A stretch of DNA of 64,000 bases from Acytostelium subglobosum LB1. Its lineage: Eukaryota > Evosea > Eumycetozoa > Acytosteliales > Acytosteliaceae. Positions within the stretch are counted from its first letter, which is position 1, and every line of letters begins with the position of its first letter. Below, piece after piece: positions 46,640-58,044 of this stretch. Below the pieces are notes generated by a model. It saw only the letters and a program-made list of their open reading frames with translations, ran no database searches and was not told where the DNA came from. The stretch covers positions 638,924-702,923 of the forward strand of contig NW_012236521.1 of NCBI RefSeq assembly GCF_000787575.1, given 5' to 3'. Both the position numbers and the translations under genes were made by a program.

Positions 46640-49487
46640 ATGAAGAGAAGAGCACAATCAACAAATAATAATAGTAGAGGAGGTAGTAAGACAGCATCTA
46701 CAACATTAAAGAACAACAACAACAGTAATAATAATAATAATAATGTACAGATACATAAATGTGTGAGCGATAAACAGTTTCCTTCGTTTGAAGGTCGTCA
46801 AGCTACGATGTTGGAGTTCTTCCCAAAGAAGTCTACAAAGACTATAACTCAATCGGAGGAATCTGTACAGTTGGTTAAGGATCAGTCGGGTGCAATGATG
46901 ACCACAACAACAACGACAATCACCAAAGTCACCAAAGTCACATACACGCCATCACCTCAACGCAAAGATGGCACATCACCATCGCCATCTCAGTCACTGT
47001 CACTATCACAACAATCATCGTCGCAACAGCCCATCCCATTCGACCTCTCACCCGCGCACTCACAGTCATCACAAAGATCACAGGTCATCGTCCTTGATGA
47101 AGAACATGTTGAACTCGATGGGAAAGATGATAAGGATGATGATGATGATGATGATGTGCTTGTGTTCAAGAAGCAGCGACTATCAAATGGTGGCTCATCG
47201 ACTCCCACTTCAAGCCAAGCTGTCACTCAGTCCTCTCAATCACTCGTCGATGACGAAGATGATGTTCAGCTCCTAACAAGCCGACCCTCGACCACTCCAA
47301 CAAGCACGACCACGACTACGACTACAACCACAAGCCCGACAAGCAACAAGGATGACAACTCTGACGACGCCGAATCAATCAATGGCAACAACTATAATGG
47401 AGTGAGATACTACGTAAACGACTTCACCACCGTCACCACGACGGTATATAACCGCGACATGCATCTGTTTGAGAAGGATGAGCTGGACTTGATTGATCGA
47501 TTCCTCAATGTACTTAGCGACGATGCCAAGCACCTCTTTGTCAGACTGTACAATCGCAAGGGTCCATGGTTCCTCGTCGGATCAATCTCGTACAGGGAGA
47601 TCAAGGACTTCCGGTCTAGCATCGAAGAGTTGGTCGACTGTCAGTTGTTTGTCGAGTACAACTCTGCCGTACACGACTATAACGAGATCAGTCCATTGCT
47701 GCCCGTTGCAGCCATTCGCAAGATCATCGGCGTCACATGTCCCTCCAACGCAGGCAAACCCGAGCTGGTTGAGCTGTTGCGAGGCAAGAGTCCTGCACGC
47801 GGCCAGTCCACACTCTTCCAGACGACGTCATCATCAGCAGGGCAAGGTCAGCAGTCGACCATTCAGCGTTACAAACGATTGGTCGAGAGCAATGTTGGCC
47901 GATGCGTCCGCATCCCCGACTCCACCATATCACTCTGGCGAATGATACATCATCTCTTCTTCTTCAACTGGCAGCAACACAACTCCACGTCAATGATTGT
48001 GAACAACATCATGGGCATACGCTTCCCTGACTACCAGATATGGACGGGTGGCATGGCGCGCGACGGCAAGAGCATCTTTGAGACGCGTGAGTCGCTGCTA
48101 CAGTATGAGCAGGTCAAGGAGGTCGAAGAGCGATTCGACTTCTTCTACGACAGCAAGGAGGAGAACAATGTTGTGCCAATCATCGAAGAGTGCGCTCGCA
48201 ATCTATCAACAATGACCAGTACACAACAAGAGTATACATTTGCGCTCAAGTTCACACCTGGTTGGGTGTGGACACGAGTACTCTCATCAGGTGTATCAAT
48301 CTTGGAGAGGGCCAAGCAATATGAGCAGGCTATATTCCACTTGATGCAATTGATTGATCTGCCCTTCTGTGCAGGCAAGCGTGGACATTGGTGGCAACGA
48401 CTAGTGATCAACATGAAGCATCTTGGAAAGATGGACGATGCACTAATCATCTGTGAGCGATCATTGAATGATCCACAAGTCAAAAGTGGTGATCGAATAG
48501 CTCTGGAGAATCACTATCTAATGTTGGCTAAGTATGTTTATACAGCAATCAATCATGGTCGAAACCATTCCAATCAATCATGCTAACATCCATATCACAC
48601 AGACATAGAGGAAAGAACTTGATACCTCCAGGACTGATCAAGTTGTCACAGAACATCAAACAACCAAAGCCTTTGACGATATATTATCAAAAGGTTGAAC
48701 TTGGATTGCCAGGAAGAAAGAGTAGATACTATATAGGCGATGTTGATGACGATATAGATGCCGATGATGAGGATGCCGATCATGGAGATGGTCGCCAGAT
48801 AGTCACTGTAGAGGGTGCCGCACTGGATCATTACCAGAATCACACGGTGGAGAAGTGGACTGGCATTCATTGTGAGACCACCATCTTCTTGAATCTGTTT
48901 GTTGTCTTCTTCTGGGACATCATATTCTCCTCGGACATTCCTCATGTGTTCCAGTCACCATTCCAAGACGCACCACTCGACTTTGGCAGTGATGAGTTCT
49001 ACTTTGTACGAAAGGAGCAGATAGATGCGAGAATCCAGCAACTCACACTCAGCACATGGCAAGAGAGGGAAGAGATGTTGGAGACCGTCTGGAACAAGAA
49101 CAATGGATGTATAGCCAGATGTGTAAACTGGGACAAGTGGCCCTTAGAGTAAGTCTCCCTCACTCAATCAAACTAGTTCAACTCACTAACGATCAATCAC
49201 CGCACATCCACAGTGAACTCAAAGGACTATCTAAATACATTGGTGGTGGACTGATAGCGTATTGCTCGAAGCTGATGGCTGAGGACTTTGGTTGCTTCTC
49301 AAAGGGCATGCCAGACTTGTTGCTCTGGCGTAGGAATACAGAGGACCTACTTGAGGAGAAGTACTTTATCAAGTTTGTAGAGGTCAAGGGTGCTGGAGAC
49401 AGCGTGCGCAATCATCAAAAGGTCTGGATGGACATGCTGCTATCATTTGGCTGCGATGTTGACATCTGCCACGTCAAGAATAAATAA
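46640..49487 (+). CDS. fan1: Fanconi-associated nuclease 1 (FAN1) homologue
   Basis: Exons 46640-48531, 48603-49148 and 49214-49487 give 903 residues. A long low-complexity head (1-245; Asn, Thr, Ser and an Asp8 tract) is followed by a SAP/helical region (FVRLYNRKGPWFLVGSISY, a FAN1 hallmark), a TPR-like region (FCAGKRGHWWQRLVINMKHL) and the C-terminal VRR-NUC nuclease domain. The PD-(D/E)xK catalytic residues are visible as GMPDLLLWR and FVEVKGAGDSVRNHQKVW. FAN1 is a 5' flap endo/exonuclease for interstrand cross-link repair in the nucleus. The N-terminal UBZ finger of human FAN1 is not evident; HKCVSDKQFPSF near residue 40 may be a relic or unrelated. Confidence 0.92.
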
Positions 49488-49585
49488 TGAATGAGTGGAC
49501 ATGTCGTTAGGCGCGACATGGACATTCGAGGGTCAGCCCAATGTAAGAGCAGGACTGAGTTTATTAGTTGATTGGTATTGGGTGA

Positions 49586-51371
49586 TCATGGAGTCACATG
49601 TGACTTGACAAATGTGATGATTGATTGATCACTTCGGTCTCCGGTGTATGGTATTGGAACAGAGTTACCGCTGACGAATAGGGTAATGTAGGGATATCCA
49701 TCGATGATTGGCAACACTACCTCTGGAACAGTGTTCTCGCTGCAGTCATAGTCGACCACTTGCACACTGGTGTCCTTGAGCTGCTCGGCGGCCTTCTCAA
49801 TGTACAATCCCATCGTCTTGCAGAATCCACACCAAGGCTGATTGAAGTAGACTAGTGAATGCTTGTTGGACTTGAGCACCTGCTGATCGAACGTGTCGTA
49901 GACCACCTGTAGAGTGTTGGGGATTGCTGGCTTGATTGCCAAGGTTTGTGAAGCAACCACAGGCGACAGCTTGCCATGAGTGAAGCCATCCAAGAATGAT
50001 TTGAGTGTATCCACTGTTAACTCATTCTCCTGCGAGTATAGGTAATGTGCCTCTTTCTTCAGATCCACAATGACCAATCCTCCATTGATTGATTGAGTAG
50101 AGTCGCTGCCTCCAAGTCTAATGTAAAAGTCATGGTAGGTTTGTCTAAGCGAGCGTTAGATCGATACTTAGGGCGAGATAAGGGCGAGGGTGGTGAACAT
50201 ACTTGTCAATGAAGAATAGTTGGATGCTCTGGCGATACTTGGATGCAACTTTGTGGAGTGCGGCAACGGATGGGGAGAAAGGTAGACCATGCTGCTCGAC
50301 GTTGTAGGGTGTCTCTGATGAGTAGTTCACAAACAGGAGTGCGGATGGCTTGGCCTTGTTCTTGGTCATCCTGTGTAACGATGATCCAGTTAGCTCCATC
50401 ACTGCAGGCTGTGTCTCGGCCATCCATTTGTAGAGTGATTTGGCCGATGCCGATGATGTCTTGCCCATGTCGTTGAACTGATAGACGCCCTCCTGTGGGA
50501 TGGCAATCAGCACGCCCTGCTTGACATCGCTGTGATCCTTGAGGAATGGTTGTTGCGCCAACACATCGATCAATTGCTGATTGCCCACCAGTGCCAACTG
50601 GACCTTGCCACTGATCTTCTGGGCGACCTTTTGGAAGGCGGCATACTCTGGCGTCTCCTTGTTGGCAAACATTCCAATGATGGTATGAGGTGATCTGAGC
50701 AACAGTTGATCAAACTGCTGCTTTGTCTCAATCGTCTCCATGGCGGCCAGCGTATTGGTCGAGAGGAAGGCGGCCAAGGCATGTGGCTGCGTTGGTCCAT
50801 TGTGTGTGAGGACTGGACGCTGCTTGCGATACAACTGCAACAGCGGATAGGACTTGATCTTTAGACGGTCGCGCAGCTCGGCCTGAGCCTGTCCATTGAC
50901 CTTGGCAATGAGCACCGGCTGCTGTTGTTCATTGTTGTACAACTTGCGGGCGGCACGCAACTCCTTCAGCAAGGCGATAGAGCGAGCGCACCAAGGTGCA
51001 TAGAACATCACCAACACATTCTCATTCTCTGCAATGGCTCTGTTGAAGTTGGTGCTATTCAAATCTATCACCTTGGCAAAGTTGAGTTCATATCGTGAGC
51101 GTAGCTCCTCGTCGATTGCCCTCTGTGCCGCCTCCTTCTCAGTCTCTTTGTTGTTGTTATTGGTGGTGGCGGTAGTGGCAGCCTTTGATTGTTGCTCCTC
51201 CAACATTGCCTGTTGTCTTTGTCTCTCTTGTTCAATCAAGGTGTCTCTCTGCTCCTGTATCTTTTGTTGTAGCAATTCATTCTGTCTTGTTGTTACCAAG
51301 TAGTCATTATAAAGGTATGCCACTGCGAGTCCAACAATGAACACTATCGCAATGTTCACAGTCCTTGACAT
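49586..51371 (-). CDS. Membrane-anchored thioredoxin/PDI-family protein, TXNDC11-like
   Basis: Exons 50203-51371 and 49586-50144 give 575 residues. An N-terminal transmembrane helix (IAIVFIVGLAVAYLY) is followed by a Gln/Glu-rich coiled coil (about 28-95) and several thioredoxin folds. The first has a degenerate active site, APWCARS (residues 128-131, second Cys lost). The last has an intact CGFC in FNQPWCGFCKTMG (residues 495-498). A transmembrane helix, degenerate early thioredoxin domains and a terminal CGFC resemble TXNDC11, the ER partner of the mannosidase EDEM2. It should form or exchange disulphides in the ER lumen. It is transcribed away from an EDEM gene with 170 bp between the start codons. 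Confidence 0.82.
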
Positions 51372-51541
51372 TATATATATGTATGTGTAGGTGGATGGAT
51401 GGGAGTTGAATGATTGATCTGCAGAATTGTGAAGATCTACTTTGTCATTTCAAATCACGCCACGTGTCACTTAAACAAGTCAGATCAATCATTCATATCT
51501 CATTTCAATCCAATCTAGCAAGTCCAGTGTATACTAGTAAC

Positions 51542-53423
51542 ATGTACAACAATATAGTAGTTACACCAAGAACAAAGGTACTTGCAATAGTTGCATGTTA
51601 CTCATTGTTCATTTGTGTTGCATTGGCTGCACCACAAACAGTTCAACAACCAGGATCAATCAACTACTCTACATTGCCAGCACAGTTACCAATCGATGAG
51701 TTGAAGGCTATTCTAAAGTATGTAGTCATATATACTAGTTCTCGATCAAACAACTACTAATACCCAATCATATTACAGGAATGACATTAAGGACATGTTC
51801 TATCATGGCTACGACTGCTACATGAAGTATGCATTCCCAATGGATGAGTTGAAGTCACTCTCATGTAAAGGATCAGATACATTTGGAAAGTATGTACATC
51901 AAGTCAAGAGCCTGAGTAGTACTCAATCTACATCATACTAACTCAATCAATCAATCAAACTCAAAGGTATGCATTGACTTACATTGATACACTGGTAACA
52001 CTATTGGTGGTCGGTGGCAATACAACAGAGTTTGAGAAGGGCGTCAAATGGTTGAGTGAGAGCTTGACATTCGATAAGGATATGACAGTGTCAGTGTTTG
52101 AGACCAACATTAGAATCCTTGGTGGTCTGCTCTCAGCTCATCTCTACGCAGAGAAGGTCTTGCCAGACTACAAGGGCGTACTTCTGCCACGTGCACTGGA
52201 CATTGGCGAGCGTCTGTTGGTGGCCTTTGACACACCCACCGGCATCCCATACGGAAGTGTCAATCTGCGCAAGGGAGTCTCGCCCGACGAGTCCAAGATC
52301 ACATGCACAGCCGGTGGTGGCACGTTTGCCCTGGAGTTTGGCATCCTCAGTCGACTGACTGGCCGTCCCGAGTTTGACAAGGCTGCAAAGCGTGCGGCCA
52401 AGGCACTCTGGAAGTACAGGTCCATGACTAGTAATCTGTTTGGCAACCACATCAACGTGTTCACGGGCCAGTGGGAGAGCTGGGGACAGGAAGCCAGCAT
52501 TGGCAATCAGATCGACTCGTACTTTGAGTACATGCTCAAGGCGGCGCTCTACTTTGACGATCAGGAGTACATGGACATCTTTGTCGACTCGTACAAGGCC
52601 ATCATCCAGCACACCAAGAAGGACGACTGGTACGTCCTGGCTCACATGAACAACCCCAAGAATGTACAGCACATCTACAGCAGTCTGCAGGCATTCTGGC
52701 CCGGACTCCAAGTGCTGGCCGGCCAGCTGGAGGACGCCTACGGCACCACCAAGGTCTTCCATTCAGTGTGGCGCAAGTATGGCTTCACTCCCGAGTCCTA
52801 CAATCACAACACTCAAAGAATCAACCAGAAGCACTATCCACTGAGACCAGAGTTGGCAGAGTCAATCTACTACATGTACACTGCCACCAAGGACCCACTC
52901 TACATCAACATGATCAGAGACCTTGTCTGGACACTAAAGAGTGTTACAAGGACTGTAAGTATACTCTCGCGACCCTTCCATCCATCCACTCACTCACTCT
53001 CTCAATCACTCAATCAATCAATTATAGAAATGTGGACATGCAGGTGTATTGGATGTTGAGGCTCATACTCTGGATGATAAGATGGAGTCTTTCTTCTTGG
53101 CAGAGCTGTGCAAGTACTTGTATCTTACAGTGGATGATAACAATATGGTTGGAAATGAGACTATTGTGTTCACGACAGAGGCACATGTATTCCCAATGCA
53201 ACATAGATTCCTCTCTAACAAGTCAACTGGCAAGCAACACCGTCCAACGTCCAAGGGCAAGTCAAAGGAGACGGACATCTTCTCCAAGGAGTTCAACTGG
53301 AAGTGTAAGCCTGAATCGTACCTACGCGATATCTCTGCTGGACCAATGCAGCTGGCCGACAAGACATTGGCACAGTCTGCGCCCGAATGGTTCGAAGATC
53401 AGAATATTTTGGCATCATTATAA
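51542..53423 (+). CDS. EDEM-type ER mannosidase (glycoside hydrolase 47)
   Basis: Exons 51542-51717, 51779-51889, 51967-52954 and 53028-53423 give 556 residues. A signal sequence (KVLAIVACYSLFICVALAAP) precedes a GH47 (alpha/alpha)7 barrel starting IKDMFYHGYDCYMKYAFPMD. Family motifs include TAGGGTFALEFGILSRLTG, SLQAFWPGLQVLAGQ, RPELAESIYYMYTATKDP and the C-terminal HTLDDKMESFFLAELCKYLY. This set is that of EDEM proteins, which trim mannose from misfolded glycoproteins and send them to ER-associated degradation. A non-repeat tail (about 60 residues, with NWKCKPESYL) follows. Divergent partner: the TXNDC11-like gene. Confidence 0.93.
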
Positions 53424-53603
53424 TGGTTTTGATGACAATTTCAATAAATTAATATTAATATTTTTTATCCTGAATCAACCCAGGTTTGATTGATTTTCTG
53501 ATTGATGGAGAAAGAGCACTTTCCAAAAATTATTTTATAAATTGTCTTCCAATCCCTCATTTCATTTCATCAATCCAAATAGAGATAATACTAATAGTAA
53601 GAG

Positions 53604-53662
<59 letters not shown>
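53604..53662. repeat. (ATA/AAT)n microsatellite, about 19 units
   Basis: An uninterrupted trinucleotide run ends directly in the ATG start codon of the DUF4419 gene (53661). As leader sequence it is expected to be length-variable. Confidence 0.9.
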
Positions 53663-53666
<4 letters not shown>

Positions 53667-54941
53667 AGGAGATCAAATGAGAATAATCATAATAATAATG
53701 ATCGAGTTCCAACCGATAAGAAGAAGTTCAAGCCAAGACGTCTTAAAGGCAAGGCCAATCCATTTTATTGGCTCACTCAGCTTGGTTTACCCGAGCCAAA
53801 CACAAATACTCCCTTGCCATCATCAACCCCAACACCAACAACAACAACATCAACATCAACATCAACATTAACAACTGGAAATCATTCAATCACATTCGTG
53901 GTTGATTCAATGGTGCAGCCTACATCTTTTGGCCCAAGACCATTCACTCATGCAAGCCTCATTAAAGATCCAGAGATTGAGATCAAGAAACCAAAGGTGC
54001 TCAGGTCAAGCATTGAAAGTGACTCGAATCTTTTTGATCTTGGCAACAACTCATTCGTTCAATCAGCATTCTATGCATATAGTCACCACCTACATCTTGT
54101 GATTCGACCAGATGATGTGTGGCTGGCGCTGATCACTCAGTTCTCAATCTATGTCAATGCCAACTCTGACCAGTTAAGGTCAAAGTTAGTACCATTCGAT
54201 GACAAGCGTGAACTTATAGTTCTTATTGAAGGCATATCCACTGAGCCAATAGATAGATTAGCAGCACAATTTAGTGATAGAATCGCAGAGAATATCAAGG
54301 ATCCATCAATCAGAGAATGGGTGATGCCTGCCTTCACAACGACAACCAACAATGATCGTGTTGTTGGTGCATTCGCATTGATGTCCTCGATGAAGAATTA
54401 CTTTAATTACACAGTGAGGACTCAATGTGGACTGCCCAAAGTCACCATGTTGGGCACTGTGGACGACTGGAAACAAGTTCGCCAGCGTGCTGAAAGATTG
54501 ATTGAGTTCGATCTCAAGGACAAGCTGATGTCCAGGTGGCTCGACATCCTACTTCCTGTGTTGGACAACTTGGTCATGTCAGCCGAGGGCAAGCCCGACA
54601 CTGATTGGTGGAACAGGATAGCCAACAAGGTTGGACGTGGGTCAGGAGTATCCAATCTATCAGGCTGGATCACAACGTTCATTCCATTCACAAACAAAGG
54701 TAAATGGAATGCTGATAAGAAATATTACCAAGACAGGGGAGGTAAGGTAGCAACTACATGGCCTGTGATCGACACTGCAATGATACCTTGTGGATATCTA
54801 ACATGTCCACTCAGGGTGGAGGATATGCGTGGAGTCTTGCAATATCAAACTGATATCTATGCAGGACATATAGTGTCAAAGCTGCCCAATGATGACAATA
54901 CAATCATTCCACAATTGGATTGGTGTATATTGGTGAAATAA
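53661..54941 (+). CDS. DUF4419 domain protein
   Basis: One exon of 426 residues. A basic, Asn/Thr-rich head (1-75) precedes a DUF4419 domain: FVQSAFYAYSHHLHLVIRPD, DDVWLALITQFSIYVNANSD, then LPKVTMLGTVDDWKQVRQRA, followed by GWITTFIPF and a C-terminal IIPQLDWCILVK. DUF4419 occurs in fungi, amoebae, bacteria and some animals, mostly with unknown function. The DDVWLxLxxQ motif and length agree with the family. No signal peptide or membrane segment. The gene converges on SepSecS with about 30 bp between stop codons. Confidence 0.88.
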
Positions 54942-54973
54942 AGTATCTGCATCTTGTGATCATACAGTCGATT

Positions 54974-56487
54974 TTATTGTATAAGGACTTTCTTTAGCCT
55001 CTTGATGAATGTGTCAACATCGTCCTTGGTGATACCAATGGCACAGGCCACTGTTAGATAGTTTGAATGGTAATGGTCAATGTGTGAGCCATAAGCTTCA
55101 AACTCAATGCCTGCCACTGTCTTCTTGCCACCCTTCAAATCAATCACTCTTGCGCCAGAACATGATCGCATGAATAACTTTGATCCAATCATTGAAACAC
55201 TTTGTGATGGTGATACTGATGATGAAGCCGATGGTTCGGGGTCAGTGTCCGAGTGTGCCTTTTGAAGTGTGACACCAAAGGATATTGTGTTGCCAGGAGT
55301 GTGCAACAGTCTGTATCCAAACTCCTTAGCAACCTTGTCCAACTCATGGGTGAAGTATGGTATTAGACTCTTCCTTTCATCGAGCAATGCCTTGTAACCT
55401 TGCTTGCCCATCGATAGGAGAGTGATGAACATGTCGAGGATGGGCGCACCACTGGCACGACCCGGATAGTTCTTGGCCAACGTGTCGATTAATTTCTCGT
55501 TGGGACTGGCCACGATGGCGCCACCAACTGGCACCATAAAGTTCTTGTCCGTGCTCTGAATGATGGCGTCAACGCGACCCAATCTACATGATTGAGATAT
55601 CTGATGTGTGATCTTTGTGCACTGCAGTCCATAGGCATTGTTGATCACATGTCCAATGTTGAATCGTTTGCACATCTGACTGATCTCGATGATCTTGTCG
55701 GGGATGCGTGGCGCGAAGCAACTAGTCGTGCTCATCACACAGACGATTGACTCTGGACCGAGCTTAACAATAGTCTCTTCGAGCAATGCCAGGTTGGTCG
55801 TGATCACATCGCCCTGCAACACATTGTCTATTACTACAGGGATCAATCCACTGGTGGCAATCGATTTGAGACATGACTTTTGATCGATACGTGGCCACAA
55901 CACATACTTGGCGGTTGGTGGACAGAAGTTGTTCTTTAGCGTCATCAATGAGAGTGCGATTGACATGCCCGTGGCCATAGGCAGCACCAGACAATGATCG
56001 ACCTTCTCAATGCCCGCGATGGACATGGCATCCAACACAAAGTATGTTGTGAGCTTTTGTATGAGTGATGAGCCAGCAGCCTTGGGCTGTTGTTCATTGA
56101 TATCACCACTGCGTCCAATACCATGTGCAAAGCCAAAGTGACGTCTTGACACAATATCAGAGTAGAGTCGGCCTTCTCTCTCACCAACGCCAGCATTCTC
56201 AATAAAGTTGTTTGAATCCATCATTGCCAATTGAGCCAAGAACCATTCAATCGTCTTATCATCCCATCCTTTCTCTGGAAGTCTTCTCTACACATAATGT
56301 ATTGTACTAAGTCAGTTCAGTTGATTGAATGCAATTGTGTTGTGATCATGATCAAAGGGACAGGTTAATGTACCTGTGACAATATCTGGGTCACTAAAGA
56401 GTTGAACTGAGCGATGGCTTGTGAAGCCTGGTCTACATAAGTCTTCTTGATCAACTCTTTGGTCAACTCTATGTTCTTTGGATTCAT
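54974..56487 (-). CDS. O-phosphoseryl-tRNA(Sec) selenium transferase (SepSecS)
   Basis: Exons 56374-56487 and 54974-56287 give 475 residues (human 501). The N-terminus has RRLPEKGWDDKTIEWFLAQL and VGEREGRLYSDIVSRRHF. The pyridoxal-phosphate lysine lies in IQSTDKNFMVPVGGAIVAS, the strongest family signature, and later TPGNTISFGVTL and GSHIDHYHSNYLTVACAIG are also typical. The enzyme converts phosphoseryl-tRNA(Sec) to selenocysteinyl-tRNA using selenophosphate. Its presence implies that this organism makes selenoproteins. A Ser/Pro-rich insertion (about residue 385-400) is an amoeba-type loop. It diverges from the RING gene over 220 bp. Confidence 0.95.
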
Positions 56488-56707
56488 TGTGTTGTGTTAG
56501 GGTTGAGGGTTGAGGGTTGAGGGTAAAGGTTTGTATAACAAGGGGAGGGGGGTTTGAACAAAGAATAATGACACTCAATGACTCATTTCCAAACAATGAT
56601 TGTGTGTCATTTCGAATGACTTGTGTCATAAAGAACACGACAAATTATTTAATATCTAAACTAATTAGCTAACAAAGAAGAAGACATATAGAAGAAAAGA
56701 GATAGAT

Positions 56708-57367
56708 ATGTCTAACAATCAATCAATACATAACATTATAAATGGAATGCCCATACCTGCAAACTTGGTGACAGAGGCAGATGGTCATGATGTGGACATT
56801 GAACGAATCAAGTTTATATTGAAGCAGTATGTTGTTGTTGTTTGTTGTAAACAGCAGTGGGGTAGTGCATAGTCTTGCAAGGCATACTGACACGTCAGAC
56901 GCGCATTAAAGTACACCTACACCACCTGTATCAGATTATATGTTTCAAGAGATAACAGAAGAGGTCATAATAACAAAGAGGAATAAGGAAAGAATAGGTG
57001 ATTGTACAATCTGTGTAACAGAGTTCCCTTTAGATACTGAAGCAATTAAGTTACCATGTAAACATTATTATCATTTCGGTATGTTTATGGTTATGTTGTT
57101 CGTGAATGATGAATGAACATGATGACTGACAACATCAACATATTGACAATGAACATGATGGCAACAATAGATTGTATAACTGAATGGCTAAAGATGCACT
57201 CATCTTGTCCAAACTGTAGAACACAACTACCAACAAACAATAGTGAATATGATTCAATGAGAAGGATTGTGGACGAATACGAGCAGCGACAAAAGAGAGA
57301 AGATGACGACCAGGACCGATCTACAAAGCGATCGACCTCATCGACAAGTAGCAGCATGTTCTCCTAA
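56708..57367 (+). CDS. Small RING-finger protein, probable E3 ubiquitin ligase
   Basis: Exons 56708-56826, 56912-57078 and 57171-57367 give 160 residues. A RING-H2 finger (about 75-117) reads DCTIC, LPCKHYYHFDC and SSCPNCRTQLP: C-x2-C, C-x-H-x2-H-x2-C, C-x2-C. The last intron splits the finger between YYHF and DCITEW. The N-terminus resembles small RNF181/RNF126-like ligases (NGMPIPANLVTEADG, then TPTPPVSDYMFQEI), and the tail is charged and Ser-rich. It probably recruits an E2 enzyme; targets are unknown. The exon-2 acceptor (after 56911) was chosen because the later AG breaks the frame. Confidence 0.85.
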
Positions 57368-57557
57368 TCATCAATCGATTGAACAACATCAACTTTGGTG
57401 TGTTATAAATGTAAATTGGTACAATATTAAAATATATTATATATAACTCTGGGTAACAGGTATTCATGGATACAACTATAAATTCAGAGTTGGGTCATGG
57501 AATTGTCAATAAATATCAATCAAGTAAAGATAAATATTAAAGATTTATTAATTAAAT

Positions 57558-57744
57558 ATGAAGATAATTATTTTATTATTAATAGTATTGTTGGCATCCA
57601 CTACATTATTAATAAGTGCTCAAGAACAGTATGTTTATTTAATTATTCCCAACATGAATTGATTTATTAAGATCTAACTAATTGTTTCTTTTGATTGCTT
57701 CGGACAGGGCTGGAATTAGACCATCAGTTAAACCAAAATTTTAA
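57558..57744 (+). CDS. 35-residue secreted peptide precursor
   Basis: Two short exons (57558-57628, 57708-57744) separated by a 79-bp GT-AG intron encode MKIIILLLIVLLASTTLLIS followed by AQEQAGIRPSVKPKF and a stop. The first 20 residues are a textbook signal peptide, leaving a mature peptide of about 13-15 residues that is basic and Pro-containing. The donor is GTATGT and the acceptor CAG, like neighbouring genes. Support is purely intrinsic: phase-preserving splice sites and the signal-peptide shape. Secreted peptides are used as developmental signals in dictyostelids, but no role is claimed. It sits between the RING gene and the HDAC 3' end. Confidence 0.6.
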
Positions 57745-58044
57745 TTAAATTAATTCTTTAGCTATCAAACTCTATTTCTCATTAAATTCAAGAATAGCAA
57801 ACTTACTACATCCTCAAATAAATAACTGGAATGTTTATGAAGTGAATGGGCGACAATGATATAGTTTATTTCGAATCGTGATCCAGTCAGTCTGGATGAC
57901 TGGATATGATGATGGACAGCACCTCTGTTTGTGAAGAATCGTCTCTGCTAAGGTTGGTTAGGGGGTTTTATATATATATATATAATAGTGTATCAGGAGA
58001 TTGAATGTAATGGAATGGATGATGTGCTGGGATGGGTGATTGAA
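57745..58044. other. Spacer downstream of the peptide gene and HDAC gene
   Basis: AT-rich with (TA)n near 57972-57985. An inverted GTCATCCAG/CTGGATGAC-type repeat lies near 57888-57910. Probable 3' untranslated regions; no gene seen. Confidence 0.5.
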
